Origin: Margaritispora aquatica
Taxonomy: Eukaryota > Ascomycota > Leotiomycetes > Helotiales > Discinellaceae
Assembly: GCA_007644065.1 (NCBI GenBank)
Contig: VJWN01000004.1
Coordinates: 1,860,001 to 1,924,000, forward strand
Direction of reading: 5' to 3'
DNA length: 64,000 nucleotides
Positions within the stretch are counted from its first letter, which is position 1. The number at the start of each line of letters is the position of its first letter. The notes beneath the pieces are model-generated. The model did no database searches, was not told where the DNA came from, and was given only the letters and a program-made list of their open reading frames with translations. Both the position numbers and the translations under genes were made by a program. Of the stretch, positions 11,032-22,900 are shown piece by piece.

Positions 11032-13664
11032 TGTGATGTTGAATGGCGGCAATCGCGAGTTTTCTGAGAGAACTTGACAGCAGTCGTTTTATAATACACA
11101 CCATTGTCAATGATAGCTCTACAGTTTCTGCAGCTATAGCAACCTTTATCCCACTACAGTTCTTCATACATCGTCCCCTCTTACCATTGAATGCTCAACT
11201 CCGAACACGAAATCCTTTCCATACCTACAACCGTCCAACCCAACTTCCCTCCATCGTCTCCACGTTTTTTGCTTCGCTTCTTCAGTGCTAGAACGCAATG
11301 TACGCACTTGTGAGATGTATTTATACCCCACTTCCACACAAAAATCCAACTACAGCAAATCTTACCAAAAACTCACTTCTTTAAGTATCCACAACGACAC
11401 GACACCATCACCACATATTTACCTTCACTCTAGGCCTCACCGACAGACTCGCATCTCATACTCTCAGTAGCGTGTATAAAGCCCCACTCCCTTCCCGGAA
11501 CTATGTAGATCAACCCACAAATCAAAGCATGTCTTGACCTCAAGTCGGAGAGCCTTCGTCTTGACTTGATATGCACTCCGACATTTCGAGGTTTTCGCGG
11601 GAAAGGATTATTTGAAGCCTTGATTGTGGGGTATAAAGCTCTGCTATATGTACCCTGAACAATATGGGTGTATAAAGAGGAAAATCTCAGTGCTATGGGT
11701 CATGACAACGGAAGTATTCGATTTGACAAAGAATACGGACTAGGTTGATAGCAACATCACGTTGCTCACCAAACGAGCGTCAGTATATATACTACGTTTC
11801 ATTACCTTTACACTTCATATCCCTACTAAATACAATCAGACACACATCGTACCTAGCAAACCGCCCACTCACTCACTCATAAAACTCTCCGCCCCTCTCC
11901 CCCCAAATCCAAGACCCGGATTCATGAAGCTGAAAAACAATGCGGTATGAGGACCACGAGCAGCTGCCCTATAGATATATAGGAAATCACCAAGGGCCTC
12001 CTCCCGCTGTGTACGAAAGAGAAATGCTGTAATATCTTACTTGCGGATCTCAAACACAACGACATCAATACAATCCTTCGATCTGGCCGTCCTGAATCTT
12101 GAGTTCAGTCGAGTTTTTGAACTTCCAACGCCACATCCAAATACAGAAACACACACACAAACAAACAAACAAGTATTTAACCCTCCCTAACACCACTCAA
12201 GAGCATCAAGCACATATGTCATCAAATTTTTTTTTTTTAATGACTCACTGTCTCGGTTCGAGCTTCGAGCTTCAAATTCCAAGTACCAAAATACCCATCG
12301 CTGAAACGGCTTTAGACTACCAAGGCGCCTCTTAACCTCGCATCACGATCATCGCATGCGTACGCGCCAAAGAAACCAGAAGTGATAAGAACTTGCTCCT
12401 CGACCCGAAGGCGTCGACAAGCGACAGCAATAGTGAAGCATTGGAACTTCCTTCCATTTGACAGCGCAAGGTAAATCTCACGCCTCGCTTAAAAATGACA
12501 GCGAAATGGCCGTGAAAACCCCTACGACAGTAATGGAAAGTAAGATTGCTTCCTTCGATCACCATATCATCATTTGTGAAGCTTCCTGTTCTGTAGAAAT
12601 CCGGCTTGGAATAGGTAAAGCAGCGAACACAATGCAGTGCAATGCACTCACAACACGCAAAACACCCCAGCAGTAGCCAAAGCAGACTTCACGCCACGGA
12701 ACAACCACGGAACAACCACGACCACGACCACGACCACCATCCGGCACTCCTCTCGCAGGCTAATACCAAGCTGCCCTTTACTTTTGATCTGCCAATTGAA
12801 GAATATATACCTTTCCCTCCCTTCTTCCTTCCTAACTTCCCCTTCCCCCTTCCCCCTTTCCCCTTTCACTCCCCATCATCTCTTTTCTCTTCAATACCTC
12901 GCTTTCTCAACTTCCAAATTCAATGAAGTACACAGATCCAGATCCCACAAAAGTCCAGGTCGTCTGAATGAATCAATGAATGAATGAATGAAGAATTCAA
13001 TTTTACCAAAGACTTCACTGCTTCACCTGACCAAGTACAACAAAGCAGCATCAAACCGCATGCCTATCATTTTGATACTACATCGCGAGACGCCAACATC
13101 AACACAACCACCTATGAATGGGTTGAAGTTTATTTGATGGAACTCAATTAACCGAGGGCCCCCTACATATAATTCCAAGTTACCTTGCCTTGATAGATAG
13201 AGGGTAGGTACTTCAATCACAGAGGCGCCATAAAAGTGAAATCGTACACTAGCAATTGAATCTCAAAATCTTGGAACAAATATTGGTTTGGACTGGGTCC
13301 TTGTTTCATTTCACCCCTTTCCCTCATCCTCTCTCTCGGCTTACTATCCATATGATATATATACAACTCCCCCTTCCAACCTTTTCACTAGTCCATCATC
13401 CTATACACAAATCCAATCTGACATCTACAAGCTCATCATCGCATTACTCGTCTCATCGCATTCATCCTAAATTTTAAGGAGTGGACGGCAAACGCCATTA
13501 ACTAAAGATTTTCAATAACCATTGCATGCACCAACCAACCAACCAAACGAGCTTGTCACTCAAAGAAAATGCAATGCCCGACCATCATATTCTGATAGTA
13601 TAAAATGCAACAAACCCAATATCGCCCAATGCCAAGTCAACAAATGAGAAGGAGAAACATGCAA
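11032..13664. other. Intergenic region, low-complexity
   Basis: About 2.6 kb without a recognisable gene. It contains several simple runs: ACAA/CAAA near 12160-12170, a T9 run at 12230, GACCAC hexamer-like repeats near 12705-12735, CTTCC/CCCTT tracts near 12815-12870, GAAT repeats near 12970-12990 and ACCA repeats near 13530. Frames reading through these are compositional artefacts. Confidence 0.5.
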
Positions 13665-15106
13665 TCACAAAGCCATCATCGCCGCAACAGCAATGATGCC
13701 TGCGAACAAACTGCCCTTGAGCACCTTCTCCTGTCCCGTCGCTAACTTTTCTGCTCCACTTGTTGATCCTGACGCGCTGTTGCTGCCACCGCCTTGGGTG
13801 AATCCTGAAGTGCCCGTATTCGTGCTACCGCTTTGGCTGGTTGCTGTGCTGCCTGATCCTGCGGTTCCACTGACTGAGTTGTGATTATTAACACCTGGGT
13901 CGCCTCCAGTGAGACCCGGTACCGTCTCTGCTGTTGCTGTTGATGCAGGGGCAGTTCCTGTGCCTGATGGAGCACCTGCGTTCATATCCAAGCCTGTTCC
14001 TTGGAATGAAGCGAGGATGGTTGCATTCTGACTGTCTACAACGGTATCGTTTGTTCCAGATAGACCATTGAAGTAATATGATTTGTTCTTATTCGTTCCT
14101 GGCGCCGAGGTACCATTGTAGCAGCTGATTGTGACTGATTCGAAGCTGGCATAGTAGTAACCATTGTTCTTGATATCTGCTGAGCTCCAGTCAACCAAAC
14201 CGCCAGCCCAATCGATCGTTCCTTGTCCGTTGGAAGAAAGTCCGGCAGGCCAAAGAGAAAGTTGAACGCGAGATGGCGTTTGAGGATACATCCATTGGTT
14301 TGAAGTTGCATTCCAAGTATCAGATCTCTTCTTGGTTCGACCAACTTGTCCATCGATTAACCAAGTAATGGTATCAGGTGTCCAGTCAATCTCGTAGGTG
14401 TGATAATTGCTGAAAGTGTCTGAAAGAGTAATGTTCGCGCCATTGGTATCTGTAAATTATTAGCCACAATCCTATTACGGAAATCTTCAGACGTACAATC
14501 AGTAATGCCTTGGAAGTAGAAATTGGTCTGAGCAGTTCCAAGATCCGCACCAACAAACTCATAATCGATCTCATCCTTCACATCCGACAGTAGAATAAAC
14601 GCAGTGACTACACCCTTTCCTCTACTCGTCTTGAACTTCGCCTTCACATTCCCATACCACATATACGTCGTACTAGCCAACAGGGTTCCTACGGAATCCG
14701 GCGCCATGGTGAGGAGGACATTATTCTGAAACGATACTGGCTGTCCACTGGACACCCAGTCGGCTTTCGAAGAATCACCCAGGTATTTCGTGTTTGGCGC
14801 GACGCGATCGAGGTTGGGAAATGTATATGTACCACTCTTGCAGACGGGTTCGGGCACACATGCGTTCAGAGAGAATGATGATTGAGGATCGCATCCTCCC
14901 AGACAATAAGCTCCAACACCACATTGTCCATATTCTGAAGCGCGTGTTAGTCAATTGCAAGTGTACAAGCTTCAACATATGCGATACTTACGAGAGCAGC
15001 AGGGAGTATCATTTGGGCACTTCTTGGATGGACTGCATGTTGGTGCAACAGCCAGAACAGCTGTCGCGGTAGCCAATGCTATCCATAGAGATGAAGTTCG
15101 GACCAT
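13665..15106 (-). CDS. CRH-family GH16 transglycosylase, GPI-anchored, with chitin-binding domain
   Basis: This is a Crh1/Utr2-type enzyme that links chitin to beta-1,6/beta-1,3-glucan in the cell wall. Three exons (15106-14992, 14934-14497, 14449-13665) give 445 aa. A signal peptide occupies about residues 1-20 (MVRTSSLWIALATATAVLAV). A Cys-rich type-1 chitin-binding module (CBM18) follows with CPNDTPCCSQYGQCGVGAYC. The GH16 catalytic motif is DEIDYEF, with both catalytic Glu residues present. Downstream are YHTYEIDWTPDTITWLIDG and WPAG blocks, then a Ser/Thr/Gly-rich linker and a C-terminal hydrophobic segment (GSLFAGIIAVAAMMAL) typical of a GPI signal. The N-terminal CBM18 makes it more like yeast Utr2/Crh2 than Crh1. 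Confidence 0.94.
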
Positions 15107-18100
15107 TATGTATATACGTATATGACGGATGTTTTGCAATAAGCAAGTGAAATTAAACCAGACGCTGTGAGGTGGCGTCGGGCTGGATCGATGGTATTAA
15201 AGGACGTATAAGTGTGAATAATCGAGTTCGTGGGATTGTGTAGAGGTAATGAGGTAGTGAGGTTCAAATGAGTCAAATGAAAACCGAATCCGGAATCCAA
15301 GATCGAGAAGGGGCGATGTTCGTCGTCTATTTCCAAGATTTTTTTTTTTTTGGCAATTTCTAACGACAGTGGATGGGTGATCTCGCAACGAACGAGTGTT
15401 GGGAAGTGATTAGTGTAATTATGTATGTGCTAGCTGGTGTATAGAGATTCGGTAGCGAAAGTGAGTAGAGCAAGAAAAGAATCCGCTCTTGAGTGACTGG
15501 GCGTTATATTCGAAGGATTTTCGAATGAGGTGATGATGGTTTTGAAGAACGAACGGAGAAGTTGGGGAAAGACATGGCCGGAATGGAAGAAGAGGAGAGC
15601 AAGAGCAAGAGCAAGTGCAAGTGCAAGTGCATCATCTCACACTCATGGATGGATGTACAGTACCCGTGTCCCATGGATGGTCTGTCTGGTCCAAGGTTGA
15701 ATACGGAGAAAGTGGATCCACGACAGGGGCGAGAATTGCTTGGGTGGCGTGAAAAAGAATCTCGGTGGGCTTTGGTGGGCACTGGTGGGCACTGGTGGGC
15801 ACTGCTGGGCTTGTAACGGGTAGAATAGAAAAATCATCAAAGACAATCAAAACGGCGATGCATCTAACTCCATCTTGTCTTAAGCCGAGTGCGTGTTGGG
15901 TGCGTGTGCAGAAGAGAAACACCAATCCCATCCTGCGGGACCTGACACCAACCTATATTTATCATATTTATCATATTTATCCATGCCTCTAACTTTATCC
16001 TTTATAGTGCTGTGGACAATGTCCTAGACAGTGAGGAGAATGGCGGGACATGGACCAAGCTTCAGAGGACCAAGTTTTGCATTGAGAGCACGAGATGTTA
16101 AAGCGCCGATGGGTGGAAGAGAGAGAGAGAGAAACATCCCCCCAAGGGAAAGGGAAAGGGAAAGGGAAGAAAGCGAAGAAACAGAGAGAAAAGAAGAAGA
16201 AGAAAAAAAAAACTTTCTGGAATGCGGAGTGGCGATCGTTCTCGTATCCACCTTTTCACCAAAATGTTAAATATTATGTCATCCAACACATGGGGGGACG
16301 GGGGTTATGGGGCGAGGGGAGGGGAGGGGAGGGCAGGGGAAGGGGGGTGTGTCGACGGAAATGCAAAGCCGAGACCAAGGTGAATGAGGTAAGGTAAGGC
16401 AAGGTAAGGCAAGGTAAGGCAAGGCAAGGCACCACGCCATTTTTGGTTCGTGTCCGTATTTCTGTTAGTCATCTTCACCATCAACACGAGCGAGCGATGG
16501 GTGAATAGGTAAAGAAAGGACTCAACTTCAGGTCACACTTTGAATATATGTACGTATATATGTAGATCCAGTACGGCCTGCGAGACTACCTATAATATGA
16601 ATGTTCAGCCGCATGGCGGGCGTCCAAAACCATTTAAGCTTAACCCCGCCCGCCACAGGCCAAAGCGAAAGCCAAACAGAGTTTCAGTGCTTCTTGTGCT
16701 CGAGATCAGAACTCCACTTACCCACCTACTTTCATTAAATCAAATCTCAACATCCCATTTAGGGCAAGGTTCCAAGCAGCTATGACAAAGTCAATCATTA
16801 CATATTCTAACCACTCTATCCCGGCATCCCGCCAATGGTTATCATTCTATACCTTAATCACCAAAACAAAATCCAGGCCAAATTACTCCCAGCTCAACCC
16901 TATATCATTCGAAAGAACTTCCAATTCTAGTTGGAGATATCTGCTTCTCTTGGCCCCTTAGTAACTACATCATTATTATGAAGCTGTTGAAGATATAGAA
17001 TCTTTGATATTCTTCTCCCTTCGGTTAACCAAACTATGTCATTTGGTCCCTCCACACGCGCTTTGACAGATTAGCCAAGTCGTGGACCTCCACTCCAATG
17101 TTGAAGAGTACCACGGAATGAAACAAAACAAAACAAACTTGCCAGTCTTGGACTGAGAAGTATAAGGTAGCAGGGTAGGTGGGGTACGGATTTAGTGCTC
17201 GGGTGCCTTAGTACCATAGGAACTCATCGAAATCGCACAAGACGCTCTACAGTATAGAGATAAAACAAGCAAGAAAGTAGAATTTCCTACTTCCAATAAG
17301 TGACATTTACCTTGCTGATGACAGTTTCTGAGTCTTCGGTACTCTCCAAAACTCTACTGTTTTCTTTTGCATCTGAGGATCTTGGGGTTGGGGTTCTTTG
17401 ATGGTAGTGGAAACAGAGATTTGCCCCCAAACCAGATCTCTGTTAAAAGCTCGTAATCTATTCATCTATGTACGAGTTTGGACCGATACTCTTCCTCGTC
17501 CCTGTGATGGTTGGTTACATGGATGTGATATTTCGAGCTGGTGATTTGATGGCTAGACATTGTTGACCTCTCGGTCCGTGAAGGATCGGGACGGTTTGTT
17601 TATCCCGTTCATTGATACGTACCTACCTACCTTGACTTCTATGCCAACGTATTTTCAATCTACGATCTGGATACCCTAGCGTGGGAACTCATCGAATTCG
17701 CGTGCCCCTCTGCAAGGTGTATGTACAGTAGGTTTAACAAGCCTATTTTGTTTCATATTCATACATGGTTTTCCTAGTTCCCTCACATACCTAACCTGAC
17801 CTGACCTGACCTATCGTTGACGACCCCTACCGAAAACATGGACAATATCGAAGCTAAGCTATAAGTAACGACTAATAGGGAGCAACACTACTTTGTGAAC
17901 GTTAGTAGACAACAGTATGCTAGCAAATTCAACATCTACAATATGTGGAAGCGCCGATTATCTCACTTAGCTGCTTAGTGATACCGTCCGTATTCACAGA
18001 GTGTCGGGAAATCTTACCTCTAGACACCAAATCTGCGAATGCGGTGTTTAAACGAATCAGGGCTTGTAAATCAGACATGAATAAGGAGGAAAGCAACACA

Positions 18101-19155
18101 ACTGCGTCTCTGGCATCGTAATTCACCCCGCTTCAATGGAGTGGTATGCGAGAGATCGTTGAAAAGTTCGTGAAAAGGAGAAACAGCAACTTGTGAGCCC
18201 ATCAGAAAGAAACAAAGCAACGCGGAAACAATATGCCAGTCACTGAGTGCCTTGATGGGATACTAATTCAGTTTTCAAACTTAATGGGAGAAGCCAAAAT
18301 CTCTAGAGCAAGTCAAGAATACTGATAACGTAAAGTAACTTGCATTTTTAAAATCCATTGGGTATTTCACCACACCACACCTCCTAAAGCAAGAACACCC
18401 TGACCAAAGAACCCTGAGCCAGATCGAAGCAAACCAGTCGAGACGAGGCCGAGCAAAAGACGTTAAAGTAACAAAAGCAATTAACTACCAGCACCAGTTC
18501 ATCCTCCCACCTAATCGCCTATATACCTTGTCCAGCTCGTTCCAGAATATGAGAAAGAGAAAAGATCGTTCAAGCCCGTATCGTGCCGGGAGGAGTCCCC
18601 GAACCACTTGCCTGCCTGCCTGCCTGCTTGCATACTTCATTTGTGCCGGCCCAAATGATGAGGCAGTATCATGAATAGTTCAGGTGGGAAAGTGTCATGT
18701 TGACAGGATCGTTGCCGCGCCAGTGATAGATACAGAGGAAGCTAGCAATACATGCTGATGATTGCAGTTTTTGTTGGTTTGCGTGAATGTTTTGCTCTAT
18801 TCATCCGTATCCGGACGTGATGTTTGTAAACAGAGGACGTGCGCCGATACGAATGCGAAATAGGAGGGACGTCGTCGACTTGAAGCGAGCCGATTCGAGC
18901 CGAGCCGAATGTTTTTAACCTGCACCGCCAGCCATGCCATGCCCGTTGCACCATGATGATGCCCGCCCAAGATGATATGCAGAGAGATCGAGTGATAGGT
19001 GATTTTGAAAACTGATAAAGTCGAGTAGTTGGTGTTCATGTTAATGTTGAGCAGTGTGAAGCTTTCTTGATTATACACCAATTGTGTACACAAGGTAGTA
19101 AGATAGTCGGAATGAGTAGGCCAGCCGAGAACATATCATACACAGAATGCAAATT
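15107..19155. other. 4-kb intergenic region rich in simple repeats
   Basis: No gene recognised in about 4 kb. Notable content: CRH-gene upstream sequence; AAGAGC/AAGTGC hexamer repeats near 15597-15630; TGGGCAC-type 10-mer repeats near 15773-15810; GA and GGGAAA runs near 16115-16170; AAGGCAAGGT repeats near 16385-16430; CCTGA repeats near 17795-17815; CCTG repeats near 18610-18626. A 65-codon frame at 17929-18126 (minus) is the only stretch not driven by repeats, but it has no recognisable motif or clear splice partners. Confidence 0.5.
16115..16430. repeat. Cluster of purine-rich simple repeats
   Basis: Within 320 bp there are GAGA dinucleotide repeats (about 16118-16132), GGGAAA hexamers (about 16146-16170), GAGGG runs (about 16310-16340) and AAGGTAAGGC decamers (about 16388-16430), all purine-biased on the + strand. 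Such mirror-like purine tracts can form triplex DNA; that is an inference only. Confidence 0.7.
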
Positions 19156-19964
19156 CTAGCTCTTGGTAGGTCCAAAGTGCTCCTTGGCATACTGCTCGCA
19201 CGCCTATAGCTGTCAGTTGGGTTTGTTGCTTTTGCTGGTGGACGCGAACTGGTGGAGAACATACTTTCGCTGGCTTGCCAACTTTCTTGCCAATTTCTTT
19301 CCACTTGTTCGCTTCGTACTCTTTGATGGCTGTGAGCAGAGACTGGCTCTGTTAACGTCAGTACTCCTTGACAGACAAGACAAACCTTTACAGGCCAAGG
19401 AAACTGCAATGAAATCATAACAAACATACCTCGTCTTCAGCAAACTCTGCGTAGTGCATATCCTGGTAGCAGTTAGTGTTGGTCTACTTCAAAGTGCGTG
19501 GCTGTACTCACTTTGTACCAATGCTTCTTGACACTGCCTTCAGTCCTGCTTGGGAACGTCTGAAAGTCATCGTCAGTCCTTAGATTCTAAGCGACGCTAG
19601 CTTCGTCGTCACTTCTCACCTTTGCAATATCTGCCCAGCTGTTTCCAGCGTCTCGCATGACCTTTAACCTCTGCTCTTCAGCAGGAGTCCAAGGCGTGTT
19701 CGTTCTGCTCTTCTTTGCAGGAGGTCCCATGGGCGATGTCATGCTCGGTGCATCCGCTCCTACAGCTGCAGGTGCTGCACTAGATGGTCCTGACATTGAT
19801 AGTGCCGGCACTTCGTGGTGGGTCGAGGGGCGCTTTTTAGTTCGCGCTCCTGTTGGCGATGTAACTTCCTGCTTCGTGGTCGCGTCTGATGGCAAAGGAC
19901 GGCCTTGTGATGGTGTAGCTCCAGAAGATGACTCGAGTTCTCCTCTCTCGAACTTTTTCGACAT
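19156..19964 (-). CDS. Small Myb/SANT-domain protein, five exons
   Basis: Five exons (19964-19620, 19559-19512, 19462-19430, 19348-19265, 19203-19156) join in phase 0 throughout and give 185 aa. Residues 1 to about 85 are low-complexity, with a basic patch (KKRPSTHH, PPAKKSR) that may be a nuclear signal. Two Myb/SANT-like helices sets follow. The first is WTPAEEQRLKVMRDAGNSWADIAKTFPSRTEGSVKKHWYKDM. The second is EDESQSLLTAIKEYEANKWKEIGKKVGKPAKACEQYAKEHF. The spaced Trp residues and the final short basic tail fit a two-repeat Myb protein. It is probably a nuclear DNA- or chromatin-binding protein; the target is unknown. All introns are 48-81 nt. The first starts GTGAG and the longest, intron 3, starts GTATG. 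Confidence 0.88.
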
Positions 19965-22900
19965 CGAGGAATGTGTAATGGGAGAGAGATGTGGATAGGG
20001 CTGAGTAGTAATTCAAAATGTGAAGAAAGGAGGTTAAGTTGTCTAGATGTGGTCGCAAATGCCTAGGCTTTCAAGTGAACGAATTGGATTGGTTGGCGGC
20101 CACTAAGTGAGGCTGTGGTACAGACAGAAAAAGATACTTGTGGTTTCAAGTACTTTTGAAGCAGAATATGTAGTTAACAAGGCTGACTTGAATTTTCCGA
20201 ATACCTGGCAGGACAGTTGGAGATCTTGGCGAAACTAAAGTTTGCAAGAGAAGTGATATTCACGCAAGTATCAAAGAAGAAGAGGGCGAGGTAGATAAAA
20301 GTGCTTCTGTGGTATTCCACTTATATGTTGTAGGTGGGGTCTGGGTGTGAATAGGCCAAGGAGGACAGGCAGTTGAGATCTGATGACTCTTTAGGACCAG
20401 TGGAAAGGGTTTGGAGAGACAAGATGGACTTGTCGCAATAGAAGGCTTAACTAGTTGTCATTGAAAAAGAGTTGACAGGGAGGGTTAGGGTGTGGTCAGA
20501 AATAACTAAATGATGCTTGTCCAGCTTGACTGACCTTGCTCGGATTGCGGTACTTTTGCAGTGACTTGGAGCGGCTGGCCAGCATGGCTGCGACGATTCA
20601 ACAACGCCATCATAGCAGGGCCTCATGCAACCTTGTCCTAAGTGGGAATGTCATCGCCGTACGGAGCGTAGTCAGCAGGATGTGCCGTAGATAGTGGCCT
20701 CTCGCTCGTATCATCCCATAACAATTCAAGACAGTACATGCAGGATACTTCCGAACTGGTACCAACTTGTAGACATTGCTCATATCAAGTTTGAGTATCG
20801 AAAGTATTTTCCGGTTGGAACTACAAGGTGGTGTGGGTGTAAACTGGCATCGAGCAACCTAGCCCCATCACTTGATGTACAGCCCATGGAGGGAGGGCAC
20901 CGAAAGTGTGGGAGAAAGAGTACCCATGAGACCAGTTCTGCACTGGTTTTTTTTTTGATGCTGACTTGAGTGCAAGTTGCACGTCCAAGTGGTAGCTGTA
21001 GCGATGGCGTTTGCTGTGTTACCATAGAGGGACAAGTTGCGTCCCAAACGAGGGGATAGAACATGGCTTGAGTAAGACTGTGACAACTCCGAATCTCCTC
21101 TCACTCTTCCATTCCCTTCAGTTAGTTCTCCTACTTTCCTCAAAGCCTAAGCAAGCAGGTTTGATTCGACCGGGAATTAAACAGGCCGCTGTCGTGCCCG
21201 AGGGAGAGAAAAAAAACCAAACGAAACCTGGTGAACGACCCTAAGGAACAAGCATAAACATCATCATGCAACCGAGTGGAATTAAGGACATTTCTGGCAC
21301 AAGCCGGTAAGTGATGCTGTACTGATGCAAGCTGCGGCATCGATGGATCGAGTGAGGTGCATCGCGGTGGCTGCCAGGTGGCTGACAGAGAATTATCTGA
21401 GTGGTTCAAGGTTGGAATATGTTGGTTGAAGTTTGATGCAGAGCGATGCAGAGCGATGTAGAAGGGATGTAGGGATTGCAGACTTTGGAGTGGGCTGAGA
21501 TGCACGTCCCTTCATGCTGGGAAATCATCTCAAATTTGCGGGGAAGGTGGCTCTCTTTGCTCACCCCTACCCCAGCACTTTAGCCCCGGCACGAACCTGA
21601 AGGCATTGACTTAATATCAAAAATAATAAGTGAATGCTCGCACAGGAATCCACAGGAATCCATATTGGTCGATCATCGGTGGTGGAGAAAAAGTGGTAAT
21701 ATGATGATACTGGTCATACAATATGTACGAATGCGAAAGCGAGTAAGTGAGTGAGTGACTTGTGGGACTTGGGACTTGGGAGTTTGGATAAAACACCCAG
21801 AACAGGTTATGAGAAGGAAGACAACTACCTAGAAAGGTAAGTCCTCCATAGTCCGCGAGCCGAACCGTAAATTGATGTGGAAGGTTGTTCGGCTGGAGAG
21901 ATATTCAGGTCTTGGATCTCTAATGCTCCGTATCAAACTGTAAACATTATCACTATCGAATTGGCGAGAAAGTCTCCTTTCTTCCGCCAGACAACGAGGA
22001 GGCATGAGAGTACCTTACGTAGCAGACGAGCAATCCTCAATGATACCTCTGTTTGTTTAATTGTCCTGGCCTTGCTGGTTAAAGTTACCCTGTCTCCCTC
22101 GTTTACTCCACGTTGACTCCCTGCTTTTCTTGCGCATGCTAATGATCTCCGACCACGTCCAAGTCTCTGTGCCACCATTGCACTTGGCTAGTGTGCTTTG
22201 CTAGTTAGTAGTGACTTTGAAAGTCTTTTTGCAAAGCACCGTTTCGTCTTCACATAGACCGAGACAGACAGATATCGGGAGACATTGCCTATTGTCGTTG
22301 TTTGCCGCCTTTCTTTGTCTCCCATCCATGCGTATCACTGCGTAAAGCAGCGCTTGTCTGAGAATGGTCTTATATGCTGACTTGGTATTATATTGCGGAG
22401 CACATGTCTTATACGTATCTTCTTCATATCAAGATGTCCTTGATTTTTGGCCTCGAGACATGTGAGAACTATCGAGAAGGAATAGCAAATTGTATTTCTT
22501 GGCTCGACATTCCTGAGGCTTTCTGTGCCTGTAAGTCACGGCCATAGCTGGACTAATTAATTTCCGTCGTAGACTTGTACTCCACCATCGAGGAATTAGT
22601 GGAAAGTACCATGTCCACCAGCTGCCCATGTACCTTCGTACACTCGTCACCACCCGATCTCCCCGCCGCACGCCGTACGCCGCACAAGGTCCAAGTGTAC
22701 GCACATGAAAGAAGGATTCATGAATGGGGCTCCCGCTCGCTCTTCCTTACTCACCTCACAAAGTTTCCTGTGCCTACGCCGCAGACCTACCTCCAACGCA
22801 TGTCAACAGGAAACCAAACCAATATTAGTCAAGGTATATTTTCTCCTCGACAAGGTCTTCTCGTGCTCTTCCTCCACCTCCCCTCGCTCTCCCTGGCCGC

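Noticed and set aside
12637..12987. 116-codon frame with Thr and His runs
   Set aside because: Driven by GACCAC and CTTCC simple repeats; several overlapping frames are equally open.
18652..18756. C/D-box snoRNA candidate (ATGATGA ... CTGA)
   Set aside because: Both boxes are present but the flanks do not form a terminal stem, and no rRNA complementarity was recognised.
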